This document shows, one piece after another, positions 25,162 through 33,263 of a stretch of DNA of 64,000 nt; positions within the stretch are counted from its first letter, which is position 1, and every line of letters starts with the position of its first letter. Position numbers and translations under genes: made by a program. The notes under the pieces were generated by a model. It ran no database searches. It saw only the letters and a list, made by a program, of their open reading frames with translations, and had not been told where the DNA came from. The DNA is taken from NCBI GenBank assembly GCA_963805605.1, contig CAWDUX010000002.1, positions 1,922,001 to 1,986,000 on the forward strand. Reading direction: 5' to 3'. This stretch comes from Actinocatenispora sp963805605 (GTDB lineage: Bacteria; Actinomycetota; Actinomycetes; Mycobacteriales; Micromonosporaceae).

Positions 25162-25588
25162 ATGACCGAACAACGCAAGGACATCCTGGACATGCTGGCC
25201 GAGGGCAAGATCACCGCGGAGGAGGCGGAGCAGCTCATCGCCGCACTCGAACGGGACCAGCCGCCGGCGGCGGCGAGTCTCCGACAGCCCGGCCGAAGGG
25301 CAAGGCGAAGTACCTGCGGGTGGTGGTGGACACACCTGGACAACGGCGAGCCGGCGCGGGTCAACGTACGGGTGCCGCTGCAACTGCTGCGCGCCGGCGT
25401 ACGGCTGGCGGCCCTGGTCCCGCCGCAGGCGCTCGGTCAAGGCCAACGCCGAGCTAGCGAAGTCGGGCGTGCCGATCGACCTGACGCAGCTCAAGCCCGA
25501 ACAGCTCGAGGCGCTCGTCGAGCACCTCGACGAGATGACCGTGGAGGTCGACCAGCCCGATGCCACCGTACGGGTCTTCTGCGAGTAG
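25162..25588 (+). CDS. SHOCT-like domain protein (three compensating frameshifts)
   Basis: The N-terminus MTEQRKDILDMLAEGKITAE then EAEQLIAALERD is a classic SHOCT-like or oligomerisation motif. Correct continuation is split over frames: PKGKAKYLRVVVDTPG in a second frame, DNGEPARVNVRVPLQLLRAGV in the first, then KSGVPIDLTQLKPEQLEALV and VRVFCE at the stop in another frame. Breaks lie near 25275-25300, 25340-25350 and 25430-25445. The ribosome site GGAGAGG precedes ATG 25162. It is the last gene of the DUF2089 operon. Confidence 0.65.
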
Positions 25589-25590
25589 GC

Positions 25591-25610
25591 GCCGTCCGAT
25601 GCCGGACGGC
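25591..25610 (+). terminator. Hairpin after the DUF2089 operon
   Basis: GCCGTCCG and CGGACGGC form an 8-bp stem with a 4-nt loop 2 bp after the stop. A second weaker hairpin (agggtg / aacaccct) follows to about 25645. Confidence 0.55.
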
Positions 25611-25722
25611 ACCTCGAGAAGGGTGCTGGAACACCCTCCCGAGGCTGCGCCCGCCGCAGCAGAGCGCAGTTGAACTGCCAGCCCGAATTCTAGTCAGCCG
25701 TCACTGGGTACGCAGGGGTTGC

Positions 25723-26058
25723 TCATCCGAGCGGCCCCTGCGTTCCCGACGTCGGCGAGTGGGGGCGACGGGTCCGTACGCCGGGCTCACCGCACAGCAC
25801 GATGCCCTCGGCATACGCCGCCACGTTCTCGCGCAGTACGAGCCGTTGGCCACGTGGCCCCAGCTCGTACCCGGTCAACGCCAGCCACGCCGCGTTCCGC
25901 GCCGAATGCCCCTGGCGCGCGTCCACGGTCGAGGGCTTGGACTCCGCGGTGATCAGTAGCCGGATCGACCCGGCCACGAACTGCGGCGATGCCCTGTCGG
26001 TCAGGTACACGATCTGACCAGGTACCGGAACGAACCTTCCCACCGAGATCGCCGCCAT
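25723..26058 (-). CDS. Hypothetical protein
   Basis: A 111-aa protein starting MAAISVGRFVPVPGQIVYLT. It continues with SIRLLITAESKPSTVDARQG and a WLALTGYELGPRGQRLVLRENV segment that resembles a small actinobacterial family of about 90 aa, rich in TGY/DGYEL motifs, usually found beside XRE regulators. The function is unknown. The last about 25 residues are basic and Pro-rich and may be an extension. It diverges from an XRE-like gene at 26235, which fits that association. Confidence 0.55.
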   Translation of the reverse strand: MAAISVGRFVPVPGQIVYLTDRASPQFVAGSIRLLITAESKPSTVDARQGHSARNAAWLALTGYELGPRGQRLVLRENVAAYAEGIVLCGEPGVRTRRPHSPTSGTQGPLG

Positions 26059-26234
26059 GGCGCCCCCTTCCTCTCGCTACCCGACTCTGGGAGCAACCTG
26101 AGGAAGAGACACGTTGCGTCGCGAGCCCATCACTGTCCAGTCTTCAGCTTCTTGGTACGATCTGTCTCTTCTCCGTCTCTTCGGACCCCTGAGGTGACGG
26201 CCTCGGCCGACCGGTAGAACCTTGAGAGGGCGAC

Positions 26235-26720
26235 GTGCCGGAACGTGACACTCTCCTGCGGGTGCTCATGACGCGGCGGCGGTGGACCTCACACCGTATA
26301 TTCGTCGCGGAGTACAACCGGGCAGCGAAGGCGATCGACCCGAGTCTTGTTGGCAATGCTCCCAGCCGTGCACAGCTGCACCGATGGAGCACTGGTCAAC
26401 TTCAGGGCCTGCCGTATCCGCACAACTGCCGCGTGCTCGAGTCGATGTTCCCGGAGTGGAGCGCCGAGCAGCTGTTCGCATGCCCCACCCGAAGATCTGC
26501 CTGCTGAACTGACCCAACCCAGCCGGAAACAGAGCTTTCTGAGCGGTCATACCAGCGTCACCCCTGCCAACAGATACGCAGACCTCCGCGCGGTCTACCC
26601 GAACCGCACCGAGTTCGTCTCGGACGTCACCCCGGCAAGCCTGTTCGACTGCCGCAGCCGAGTCCGCATCCGCTGACTCGGCCTGTCACTCAACATCTGT
26701 GGTCAGGCCTGACCAACGTC
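26235..26720 (+). pseudogene. XRE-like regulator, frameshifted and truncated
   Basis: GTG 26235, behind GAGAGGG, opens 90 codons: LLRVLMTRRRWTSHRIFVAEYN, then PSRAQLHRWSTGQLQGLPYPHNC and VLESMFPEWSAEQLFACP. This is the N-terminal DNA-binding part of a family that normally continues for about 200 more residues. The continuation DLRAVYPNRTEFVSDVTPASLF followed by GLSLNICGQA is visible in two other frames up to about 26720, broken by a shift near 26490 and a stop near 26674. No intact C-terminal domain remains. Confidence 0.6.
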
Positions 26721-26787
26721 GCCATCAGAGGATCAGGCCGCAGTCCTACTCGGGGACGTGCCGGTACGCCATCGACCTCGCTCCGCG

Positions 26788-27030
26788 GTCGACACCTCCG
26801 GCCTCCCGACCGAACGCCGAGCCCGCCACGCCATCGAGACCGCTCGCGCCTACAGCGCATGGAACCGCACCGACGAGGCCATCGCGCTCTGCTCGATGCC
26901 GAACGCCTCGCTCCGGAACACATTCGCTATCACGTGGCCAGCCGCGACCTGTCGTACCTGGATACGCCGAGCCGAGGCAGGCCCAGTCACCAGCTCCCCG
27001 GCCTGGCCGCCGGACACGAGTTGCTCCGTG
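26788..27030 (+). pseudogene. Tail of a TPR-type XRE regulator
   Basis: VDTSGLPTERRARHAIETARAY then SAWNRTDEA in one frame, followed by LLDAERLAPEHIRYHVASRDL and RGRPSHQLPGLA in the next frame, is the typical C-terminal end of helix-turn-helix/TPR regulators from Streptomyces-like genomes. The N-terminal 300 or so residues are absent. Just downstream (about 27088-27140) AHFHDADGRIMMVRP looks like the start of a NUDIX hydrolase, also truncated. Confidence 0.5.
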
Positions 27031-27181
27031 ACGTGCCAACGCTCACTGACGTGACCGCACCCCACAACCCCACCCGCGCCGCCGCCGCAGCAGGCGCACT
27101 TTCACGACGCCGACGGCCGCATCATGATGGTGCGCCCCTCGAGGAGAGCCTCCGGAGGATCATCTGGCGCACCTCACCGAG

Positions 27182-27493
27182 GTGAACATCCATATCGTGA
27201 AGCGCCTCCGGTCCAAGCTCACGCCTAGCGCACAGGAGCGCTTCGTCATTGCGACGTATGAGGCGGTCCGCGCTCAACGTGACGCTCATGACGACGAGCT
27301 CTGCGTTGCGCAGCCGTACCTGCCGGACATTCGTGGTCTGGACTCGCCCACGTTCCTCATCCGTCGTCAGCTTGACGATGGGCTCTACACCGTCTCAACC
27401 AGGTCTCGAGACTCTCTGGGATGGGAGAACCCTGCTGTGACGACCCCGCGGAGCTTCTGCCGGTCGCGCTGGAAGCGGCCGACCGTGCCATGA
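27182..27493 (+). CDS. Hypothetical ORF, possibly a gene remnant
   Basis: A 103-codon frame (VNIHIVKRLRSKLTPSAQER, FVIATYEAVRAQRDAHDDEL, FLIRRQLDDGLYTVSTRS) that reads like coding sequence until about residue 85. It then overlaps the inositol monophosphatase gene. The frame is open further upstream (EDHLAHLTE), so the true start is unclear. No domain is recognised. It may be the end of the decayed block at 26.2-27.2 kb. Confidence 0.3.
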   Translation: MNIHIVKRLRSKLTPSAQERFVIATYEAVRAQRDAHDDELCVAQPYLPDIRGLDSPTFLIRRQLDDGLYTVSTRSRDSLGWENPAVTTPRSFCRSRWKRPTVP

Positions 27494-28293
27494 AGCGCGT
27501 CCAGCAGCAGGACCCTGGTGTGGTCACCATGAAGGGCGACCGGGACATGACGTCCGAGGTCGATTTCGCAGTGGAGAACGACCTCCGCGAATTTCTGGCC
27601 GTGGAGACACCGGAGATCGACTTCCTCGGTGAGGAATACGGTGGCGCCGCCGCGCGTGATGCCACCGCATGGGTCCTCGACCCGGTGGACGGTACCGCGA
27701 ACTATCTGCACGGTCTGCCGATGTACGCCGTGTCCCTGGCTCTCGTCCAAGCAGGGCACCCCACGCTGGGCGCGGTCTTCCTGCCCTATCTCCGTCATCG
27801 CTACTGGGCCACCGAGGACGGCGGCGCATGGTGCGACGGTCGGCAACTGTCCGTCAGCTCCACGAACCGTCTGGACGATGCCATCGTGTCCATCGGCGAC
27901 TACGCCGTGGGTGACGATGCCGTGGCCAGGAACCGGACCCGGTTCGCCGTGACAGAAGCACTTGCCGCGCGAGTTCAACGGATCCGGATGCTGGGGTCCG
28001 CTGCCATCGACCTCTGCTGGGTCGCATCCGGTCAGCTCGATGCCTGTGTCCTCATGGGCAGCCACCCGTGGGACGTCGCTGCGGGAACCGTCATCGCCCG
28101 TGAGGCCGGCGCCCACATCCTCGACGATCAGGGCAGCCCGGTACGGCCTGGGCTCACGTTCTCTGGTGGCCTCGACACCAGGAATCACACCAGAGCTGTC
28201 CGCTCTCGTGACGACAATGACCCGCTGACCGTGAATCCGGGCATGGACAGCGCGGAAGCGCCAAGGCTGGGCTGCGCGCCAGGGTTCGCCTGA
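27421..28293 (+). CDS. Inositol monophosphatase-family phosphatase (C-terminus frameshifted)
   Basis: A 290-aa frame with the metal-binding signatures of the IMPase family: Glu in IDFLGEEYGG, WVLDPVDGTANYLHG, and the C-terminal HPWDVAAGTVIAREAGAHI. It should hydrolyse inositol- or histidinol-type phosphates using Mg. The last about 45 residues in this frame are not family-like. Near 28155 the +1 frame gives LVASTPGITPELSALVTTMT, ending at 28228, which matches the expected tail. A single indel is therefore likely. ATG 27421 lacks a strong ribosome site. Confidence 0.8.
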   Translation: MGEPCCDDPAELLPVALEAADRAMKRVQQQDPGVVTMKGDRDMTSEVDFAVENDLREFLAVETPEIDFLGEEYGGAAARDATAWVLDPVDGTANYLHGLPMYAVSLALVQAGHPTLGAVFLPYLRHRYWATEDGGAWCDGRQLSVSSTNRLDDAIVSIGDYAVGDDAVARNRTRFAVTEALAARVQRIRMLGSAAIDLCWVASGQLDACVLMGSHPWDVAAGTVIAREAGAHILDDQGSPVRPGLTFSGGLDTRNHTRAVRSRDDNDPLTVNPGMDSAEAPRLGCAPGFA

Positions 28294-28315
28294 GTACGGA
28301 GCTGCCGGCAGGCCC

Positions 28316-28570
28316 CTATTTATGGCGGAAGTGGACGAAGAGGCGGCCGAAGTTGTGGGAGTCCTTCTCGACCCGATGGTAGAGCGCCTTGATGTCGCGG
28401 CGGTCGAGGAAGCGTAGTACCCGCTTCTTGAGCTGGCCGGAGCCCTTGCCGGGGATGATCTCCACCAGCGTGGCCTTCTTGGCGATGGCCTGCTGGATGA
28501 TGTCGTTGAGCGCGCGGTCGATGTCCTGGCCGCGGTTGAAGATGTCGTGCAGGTCGAGCTTCAGCTTCAT
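28316..28570 (-). CDS. Smr-domain protein
   Basis: An 84-aa single Smr (small MutS-related) domain. It starts MKLKLDLHDIFNRGQDIDRA and contains the LDLH motif and the EIIPGKGSGQLKKRVLRFL loop (the conserved GKGS). It ends KDSHNFGRLFVHFRHK. Smr domains act as nicking endonucleases, and in ribosome-collision factors they cleave mRNA; standalone actinobacterial copies are not characterised. Length equals the domain, so it is complete. It is separated by 60 bp from pcp on the same strand. Confidence 0.85.
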   Translation of the reverse strand: MKLKLDLHDIFNRGQDIDRALNDIIQQAIAKKATLVEIIPGKGSGQLKKRVLRFLDRRDIKALYHRVEKDSHNFGRLFVHFRHK

Positions 28571-28630
28571 GTCGCCTCCCCGGCCACCCTACGACGGCGG
28601 CAGCCGGGGCGACAGAACCCGGGGGCACGC

Positions 28631-29266
28631 TCAGTGCAGGTCGCCGCCCGGCACCACGATGTCCACCGGCGTCTTCAGGCTGGTCGACAGGATGATGCCC
28701 AGGCCGCGGGCGATCACCTCGACCGGCATGCTCGCGGTCGAGGCGTCGGTGACCTGCTCGGGCGCGTACGGCACGTGTACGAAGCCGCCCCGCAGGTCGG
28801 GCAGGTCGGTGGCGATGAGGTGCATCAGGCCGTAGAAGACGTGGTTGCACACGAACGTCCCGGCGGTCTGCGACACCGACGCGGGGATGCCGGCGGAACG
28901 CAGCTCGGCCACGCACGCCTTGATCGGCAGCCGGCTGAAGTAGCCGACCGGCCCGCCCGCCACCACCGGTATGTCCACGGGCTGGTTGCCGGCGTTGTCG
29001 GCGATCCGGGCGTCGTCCACGTTGACCGCGGTACGTTCCAGCGACAGTCCGGTACGCCCGCCGGCCTGGCCCACGCACAGCACCAGTTCCGGCCGGTGCT
29101 GGGTGACCGCGTCCCGCAGCACCCGGATGGCCTCGCCGAACACGCAGGGCAGCGCTACCGCCCGGACCTCACCCGGCCGTTCCTCGGCGAGCTGGCCGGC
29201 CGCCTCCCAGGACGGGTTGACGTCCTCCCCGCCGAACGGCTCGAAGCCGGTCACCAGCACGCTCAT
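28631..29266 (-). CDS. pcp: Pyrrolidone-carboxylate (pyroglutamyl) peptidase
   Basis: A 211-aa cytosolic cysteine peptidase of family C15 that removes N-terminal pyroglutamate. Landmarks are VLVTGFEPFGGEDVNPSWEA, catalytic Glu in SLERTAVNVDDARI, Cys in TAGTFVCNHVFYGLMH and His in FVHVPYAPEQV. ATG 29266 overlaps the DUF979 stop by 4 bp (ATGA), so it is the third gene of a DUF969-DUF979-pcp operon. The membrane pair may import pyroglutamyl peptides or export 5-oxoproline; this is inference. Confidence 0.93.
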   Translation of the reverse strand: MSVLVTGFEPFGGEDVNPSWEAAGQLAEERPGEVRAVALPCVFGEAIRVLRDAVTQHRPELVLCVGQAGGRTGLSLERTAVNVDDARIADNAGNQPVDIPVVAGGPVGYFSRLPIKACVAELRSAGIPASVSQTAGTFVCNHVFYGLMHLIATDLPDLRGGFVHVPYAPEQVTDASTASMPVEVIARGLGIILSTSLKTPVDIVVPGGDLH

Positions 29267-30244
29267 CCCAGTACCCCGAAGGCGAGCAGATACATCAGTC
29301 CCATGTTGCAGGCCAGCAGCGGGATCGCGGTGGGGATCTGGGCCTTGATCGGCCCGTACCTGTCCTTCATCTCCAGCAGCGCCGCCGGTACGAGGTTGAA
29401 GTTGGCCGCCATCGGGGTGCACAGGGTGCCGCAGAAACCGGCCAGCATGCCGATCGCGAACACGGCTGCCGGGTTGCCGTGGAACTGCTGGACCAGTACG
29501 GGCCAGCCGATCGCCGCGGTCATGATCGGGAACGCCGCGAACGCGTTGCCCATGATGATCGTGAACAGCGCCATGCCCAGGCAGTACACCACCACGCCGC
29601 CGAGCAGGGAGCCGCCCGGCACGATGTGCTTGGTGATGGTGCCGACGGCCTCCCCGACCCCGGAGGAGGTGAACAGCTGGCCGAGGGTGGCGAGCATCTG
29701 CGGCAGGATCGCGGCCCAGCCGATCGCCTCCAGCAGCCGGGTGCCTTCCCGCATCGGGGTCAGCGGCGACGGCGGGCGCAGCATCAGCATGCCCGACGAC
29801 GACCGCGATGATGGCGGCGACACCCAGTCCGATCAGTGTCTCGGAGCCGGTCTCCAGGAACGGCGTGCCGCCGACCTTGATCTTGGCGATGCCGACCGCG
29901 AAGATCACCGCGACGACCGGGATGATCAGCGCCGGTACGAACAGCCAGCTGCCGAACCGGTCCGCGCCGGCACGCTGCTGCTCGGGGCTCGGGCCGGACG
30001 CCGTGCCCCGGGCGAGCTGGCGGGTGCCGACCAGGGCGGCCATGCCGAGGACCGCGATGCCGAGGATCCAGGCCGGTGCGGTCTTCGCCACCACGAACGT
30101 GCCGTAGATGAACGAGCCGCCGACCAGCGCCCAGAACGCGCCGCTGCCGTACCGCTTGGGGTTGCTGCGGTCCGCGGCCGTCAGCGCCGCGACCACCAGG
30201 AAGATCAGCCCGCAGAGCCAGTAGAACCATTCGACCTTGATCAC
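29263..30244 (-). pseudogene. DUF979 membrane protein, one frameshift
   Basis: About 326 residues and roughly nine membrane helices. From GTG 30244: VIKVEWFYWLCGLIFLVVAA, YGSGAFWALVGGSFIYGTF, and on to GLGVAAIIAVVVG. At 29791-29794 (a CCC run) the frame shifts. It continues MLMLRPPSPLTPMREGTRL, FTIIMGNAFAAFPIMTAAIG and GMLAGFCGTLCTPMAANFN to the TGA at 29263. One extra G explains it. The GTG overlaps the DUF969 stop (GTGA) and its stop overlaps the pcp start. It probably forms a permease with DUF969. Confidence 0.82.
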
Positions 30245-31062
30245 TGGTCCGCCCCCTTGCCCGTCGCGGAATCTTCAGGTCGGGGATCGCCGGTGGCGCT
30301 GCTCTCGGTACCGACGACCTCCGGCGGTACGGGCTGCTGCGCGGTGCCGGCGGCGGCCGTGCCGGTCCCGGTGGTCCGGTCGGCCGGCCCCGCGACGCGG
30401 GCCATCTTGTCGAGCTGACGGTCCAGGTAGAGCAGCCGTACGCCGTGGATGGCCAGCGCGCAGACGGCGGTGGGTATCGCCCACAGCGCGACGTGCAGGG
30501 CGTCGAGCTTCAGCTTGTACGTGGTGTCCACGAACCCGGTGATCAGCAGGATCGAGCCGATCGCCACGAAGATGTCCTCGCCGAAGAACAGCCCGACGGT
30601 GTCGGCGCTGGCCGTGAAGCCCTTGATCTTCTCGGTCATCCGCTCGGTGACGCTGCCGTAGCGGCGCACCGCGGCGCCGTCGGCCATCGGGTAGATGAGC
30701 GGCCGTACGGCCTGTGCCGGCCCTCCGATCGAGTTGAGGCCGAGCGCGGCGCTGGCCTGCCGGATGAGCTGGTACAGCGCCAGCAGCCGGCCGGTGGTCA
30801 GCGCGCCGAGCTTGGCGATCAGCCGGCGGGCCTGTTCCTGCAGGCCGTAGCGCTCGATCAGGCCGATCACCGGCAGCACGATGATGAACAGCGTGACCGA
30901 GCGGCTGCTGGCGAAGCCGTTGCCGAAGGCGTTGAGGATGTCCAGCGGGGTCAGGCCGCCGAGCAGGCCGGTGACGATGCCGGCGACGGTCACCACGACG
31001 AGGGGGTTGAGCCGGAGCGCAAACCCGACCACGACGAGGAGGACGCCGATCAGTACGAGCAT
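30241..31062 (-). CDS. DUF969 membrane protein
   Basis: A 273-aa polytopic membrane protein: MLVLIGVLLVVVGFALRLNP, VVVTVAGIVTGLLGGLTPLD, SRSVTLFIIVLPVIGLIERYG, and the family motif LNSIGGPAQAVRPLIYPMADG. The last about 45 residues are a Thr/Ala/Pro-rich cytosolic tail. It is first in the operon with DUF979 and pcp, and diverges from a GntR regulator across a 103-bp promoter region. Homologous trios occur in other phyla, supporting a shared transport role; the substrate is unproven. Confidence 0.9.
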   Translation of the reverse strand: MLVLIGVLLVVVGFALRLNPLVVVTVAGIVTGLLGGLTPLDILNAFGNGFASSRSVTLFIIVLPVIGLIERYGLQEQARRLIAKLGALTTGRLLALYQLIRQASAALGLNSIGGPAQAVRPLIYPMADGAAVRRYGSVTERMTEKIKGFTASADTVGLFFGEDIFVAIGSILLITGFVDTTYKLKLDALHVALWAIPTAVCALAIHGVRLLYLDRQLDKMARVAGPADRTTGTGTAAAGTAQQPVPPEVVGTESSATGDPRPEDSATGKGADQ

Positions 31063-31134
31063 CGCGGGCCTCCGTTCTTGGGGGGATGACGGATGAGCGT
31101 GTCGCGTGCCCTTGCGATGATTTCGTACCCTAGA

Positions 31135-31149
31135 GATTGTCCAACAATC
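31135..31149. promoter_or_regulatory. Candidate GntR operator
   Basis: GATTGT-CCA-ACAATC has perfect 6-bp arms and resembles FadR-subfamily sites (TTGTnnnACAA). It sits between the divergent DUF969 operon and the GntR gene, just downstream of a possible -10 (TACCCT, 31127-31132). Confidence 0.65.
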
Positions 31150-31165
31150 ACACAAGGGAGTGGCT

Positions 31166-31939
31166 GTGCCGAATTCGGTCGGTCATGGCGACGACACCAG
31201 CGGCCCTACCAGCGCTGACACCCGACCGGGCCGCGGTACCCGTCCTGACGGTGACGCCCGCCCGCCCGGTGACGCCCGCCTGCCCGCCATCGCACTGGAC
31301 CGGACGAGCATGGTGGCCCGGCTCGCCGACGCGCTCCGGCAGCAGATCATCGACGGCGTACTGGCACCCGGCACCCGACTGGCCGAGCAGGCCGCGGCCG
31401 ACCATTTCCAGGTTTCCCGCCACACCCTGCGCGAGGCGTTCCGGTTACTCAGCCACGAAAGACTGCTGGTGCACCGGGAGCACCGCGGTGTCTTCGTCCG
31501 CACCCTCGATGCGGCCGACGTCGCCGAGATCTACACGACCCGCCGCATGGTCGAGTGCGCCGCGGTCGAGTTCAGCGACGACCGACCGACCGACACCGAG
31601 GCGATGCGGGCCGCAGTACACGCCGGACAGCGCGCGGCGAAGGAGCACCGTTGGACCGACGTGGGAACCGCCGACCTGCAGTTCCATTCCGCCATCACGG
31701 CGCTGGCGGGCAGTCGGCACCTCGACGACCTGATGCGGCGGATGCTCGCCGAGCTGCGCCTGGCGTTCCATGTGATGGCCGATCCGCGCCGGTTCCATGA
31801 GCCGTACCTGCAGCGCAACGACCAGATCGCCGGACTGATCGAACGGGGCGAACGGGCGGCCGCCTCGACAGAGTTGCGGGGCTACCTCGACGACGCGGAG
31901 CGACAGATTCTGGCCGGGATAGCTGAAGTGACAAGCTAG
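31166..31939 (+). CDS. GntR-family (FCD domain) transcriptional regulator
   Basis: A 257-aa regulator. After a disordered Pro/Asp-rich N-terminus of about 45 residues comes the winged helix (MVARLADALRQQIIDGVLAP, TRLAEQAAADHFQVSRHTLREAFRLL), then an all-helical FCD ligand domain with metal-type residues (DLQFHSAITALAGSRHL, RNDQIAGLIERG). GTG 31166 is preferred because AAGGGAG lies about 5 nt upstream; GTG 31160 is too close to it. Divergence from DUF969-DUF979-pcp suggests it senses a pyroglutamate-related compound. Confidence 0.85.
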   Translation: MPNSVGHGDDTSGPTSADTRPGRGTRPDGDARPPGDARLPAIALDRTSMVARLADALRQQIIDGVLAPGTRLAEQAAADHFQVSRHTLREAFRLLSHERLLVHREHRGVFVRTLDAADVAEIYTTRRMVECAAVEFSDDRPTDTEAMRAAVHAGQRAAKEHRWTDVGTADLQFHSAITALAGSRHLDDLMRRMLAELRLAFHVMADPRRFHEPYLQRNDQIAGLIERGERAAASTELRGYLDDAERQILAGIAEVTS

Positions 31940-31944
31940 ACGAC

Positions 31945-31964
31945 GAGTAGTTAATACACTACTC
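31945..31964 (+). terminator. Small hairpin after the GntR gene
   Basis: GAGTAGT-TAATAC-ACTACTC: a 7-bp perfect stem 6 bp beyond the GntR stop codon. It is likely a terminator; an operator for the downstream gene is the alternative. Confidence 0.45.
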
Positions 31965-32061
31965 AACGTTAGTCACTCGGTACGTTCGCCTGCCGGCCGA
32001 CGGCGAATCCCCCCACGCGGTCGGTCAGTTTCGGCTACCCACCGGAGTCCAGAGGGGAACC

Positions 32062-33033
32062 ATGAGGAAGTCACGTCTCGTCATCGCCGCACTCGGTGCC
32101 GCAACGATCGCCGCCGCGATCCTGCCGACCGCGGCCAGCGCCGCCATCACGCCCGCCGCGGCCCTCGCGCCCGGCGCCGCCCACCCAACCGTCGTACTGC
32201 GGGTCGGAGCTCCCGCATCCAGCGGCGTCGCGCCGGTCCTGGGCGCCCAGCCGAGCATTCGGCAGGCATCCGACACGCTGCGGGGCCGCACCGCACGCGA
32301 TTCGCGCGCCACGCAGGACCAGCGCAACCGGCTGCGTCAGCAGAACCGCTTGCGTCCGCTCGACCGGTTGAGCCAGCGCGACCGGATGCTGCTGCGCCGA
32401 AATGTGACACCGCGTGACATCGCCGACCTGCGCCGGAACCTGTCGGCACGGGACGTGGCGAACCTGCGCCGCCAGCTGGCCGCCGGTAACCACACGCTGC
32501 CCGGCCAGTACCACTTCGCCGGCATCCTGCGGCCGGTGCCCACCAACCACGTGCGTGGCATCGGGTTCGCCCGGATCTGGACGCAGGGTCGTTACGCACA
32601 CGTCAGCGTGCTCGTCTTCGGGTTGCAGCGCAACTCCCCACACGCCATGAGCATCCACGTCAACGGCGTCGGCCAGTGTCCCGGCCCGGGTCGCGCCACC
32701 AGGCACAACGGCCACCGGACGATCAGCGCCACCGATGGAGCACGGTCCTACGGTGCGGTCGGCACCGCGCTGACCACGCGCGGCGACGCCAGCCCGCGCA
32801 GCGCCCTGGCGCTCGCCCGGTTCCCGCGCAACGGCAACTTCCTGTACAGCCGCACGATCCGGCTGACCAACAGCGTGCGGAACAACCTGATCCGCCACCG
32901 GGCGGTGATTGTCGTGCACGGTATCTCCTACAACCGCAACAACAGGTACGACCGCGTGCTCGGCGCCAGCGAACTGGACCCGTCGCTGCCCCGGGAAGCG
33001 ACCGCGCCGGCCCTGTGCGGCGCCCTGCACTGA
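32062..33033 (+). CDS. Secreted CHRD/SOD-like paralogue 1, with Arg-rich insert
   Basis: A 323-aa exported protein. The signal peptide is MRKSRLVIAALGAATIAAAI with a cut near AASAAI. Residues about 85-150 form a highly charged Arg/Asn/Gln-rich helix region (RNRLRQQNRLRPLDRLSQRD) absent from the two downstream paralogues. The C-terminal about 170 residues contain PVPTNHVRGIGFARI, SPHAMSIHVNGVGQCPGPG, GHRTISATDG, SPRSALALARFP and the end EATAPALCGALH. The pattern resembles CHRD or SodC-like beta-sandwich proteins, but full metal ligands are not evident. GAGGGGAAC precedes the ATG. Confidence 0.7.
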   Translation: MRKSRLVIAALGAATIAAAILPTAASAAITPAAALAPGAAHPTVVLRVGAPASSGVAPVLGAQPSIRQASDTLRGRTARDSRATQDQRNRLRQQNRLRPLDRLSQRDRMLLRRNVTPRDIADLRRNLSARDVANLRRQLAAGNHTLPGQYHFAGILRPVPTNHVRGIGFARIWTQGRYAHVSVLVFGLQRNSPHAMSIHVNGVGQCPGPGRATRHNGHRTISATDGARSYGAVGTALTTRGDASPRSALALARFPRNGNFLYSRTIRLTNSVRNNLIRHRAVIVVHGISYNRNNRYDRVLGASELDPSLPREATAPALCGALH

Positions 33034-33047
33034 CCCTGCCTGACATC

Positions 33048-33081
33048 GAGCGGTCCGCGGCCCTTCGGCTGCGGACCGCTC
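33048..33081 (+). terminator. Terminator of secreted paralogue 1
   Basis: GAGCGGTCCGC (33048-33058) pairs with GCGGACCGCTC (33071-33081), 15 bp past the stop. Confidence 0.75.
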
Positions 33082-33263
33082 CGCTCATCTGAAGCATTCC
33101 GGCCTCCGTCCCGTCCGATCTCCCGCACACAGACACCGGATTAGGTACACTCCCAGCAATAAAACAAGTACTTACGGTAGCCATCTGCCATCACGCCTCT
33201 GCCGACCAGCTCCGAGCATTCCGCCAACAGCGCTTCGGTCGAGACCAACCGCATCGGGGGATT

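Noticed and set aside
28547..30418. A 623-codon plus-strand open frame
   Set aside because: Antisense to pcp and DUF979, which have clear family motifs.
31135..31149. Interpretation of the GntR palindrome as a terminator
   Set aside because: It lies between divergent genes, not after a stop codon, and has short arms with a 3-nt centre typical of FadR-type operators.
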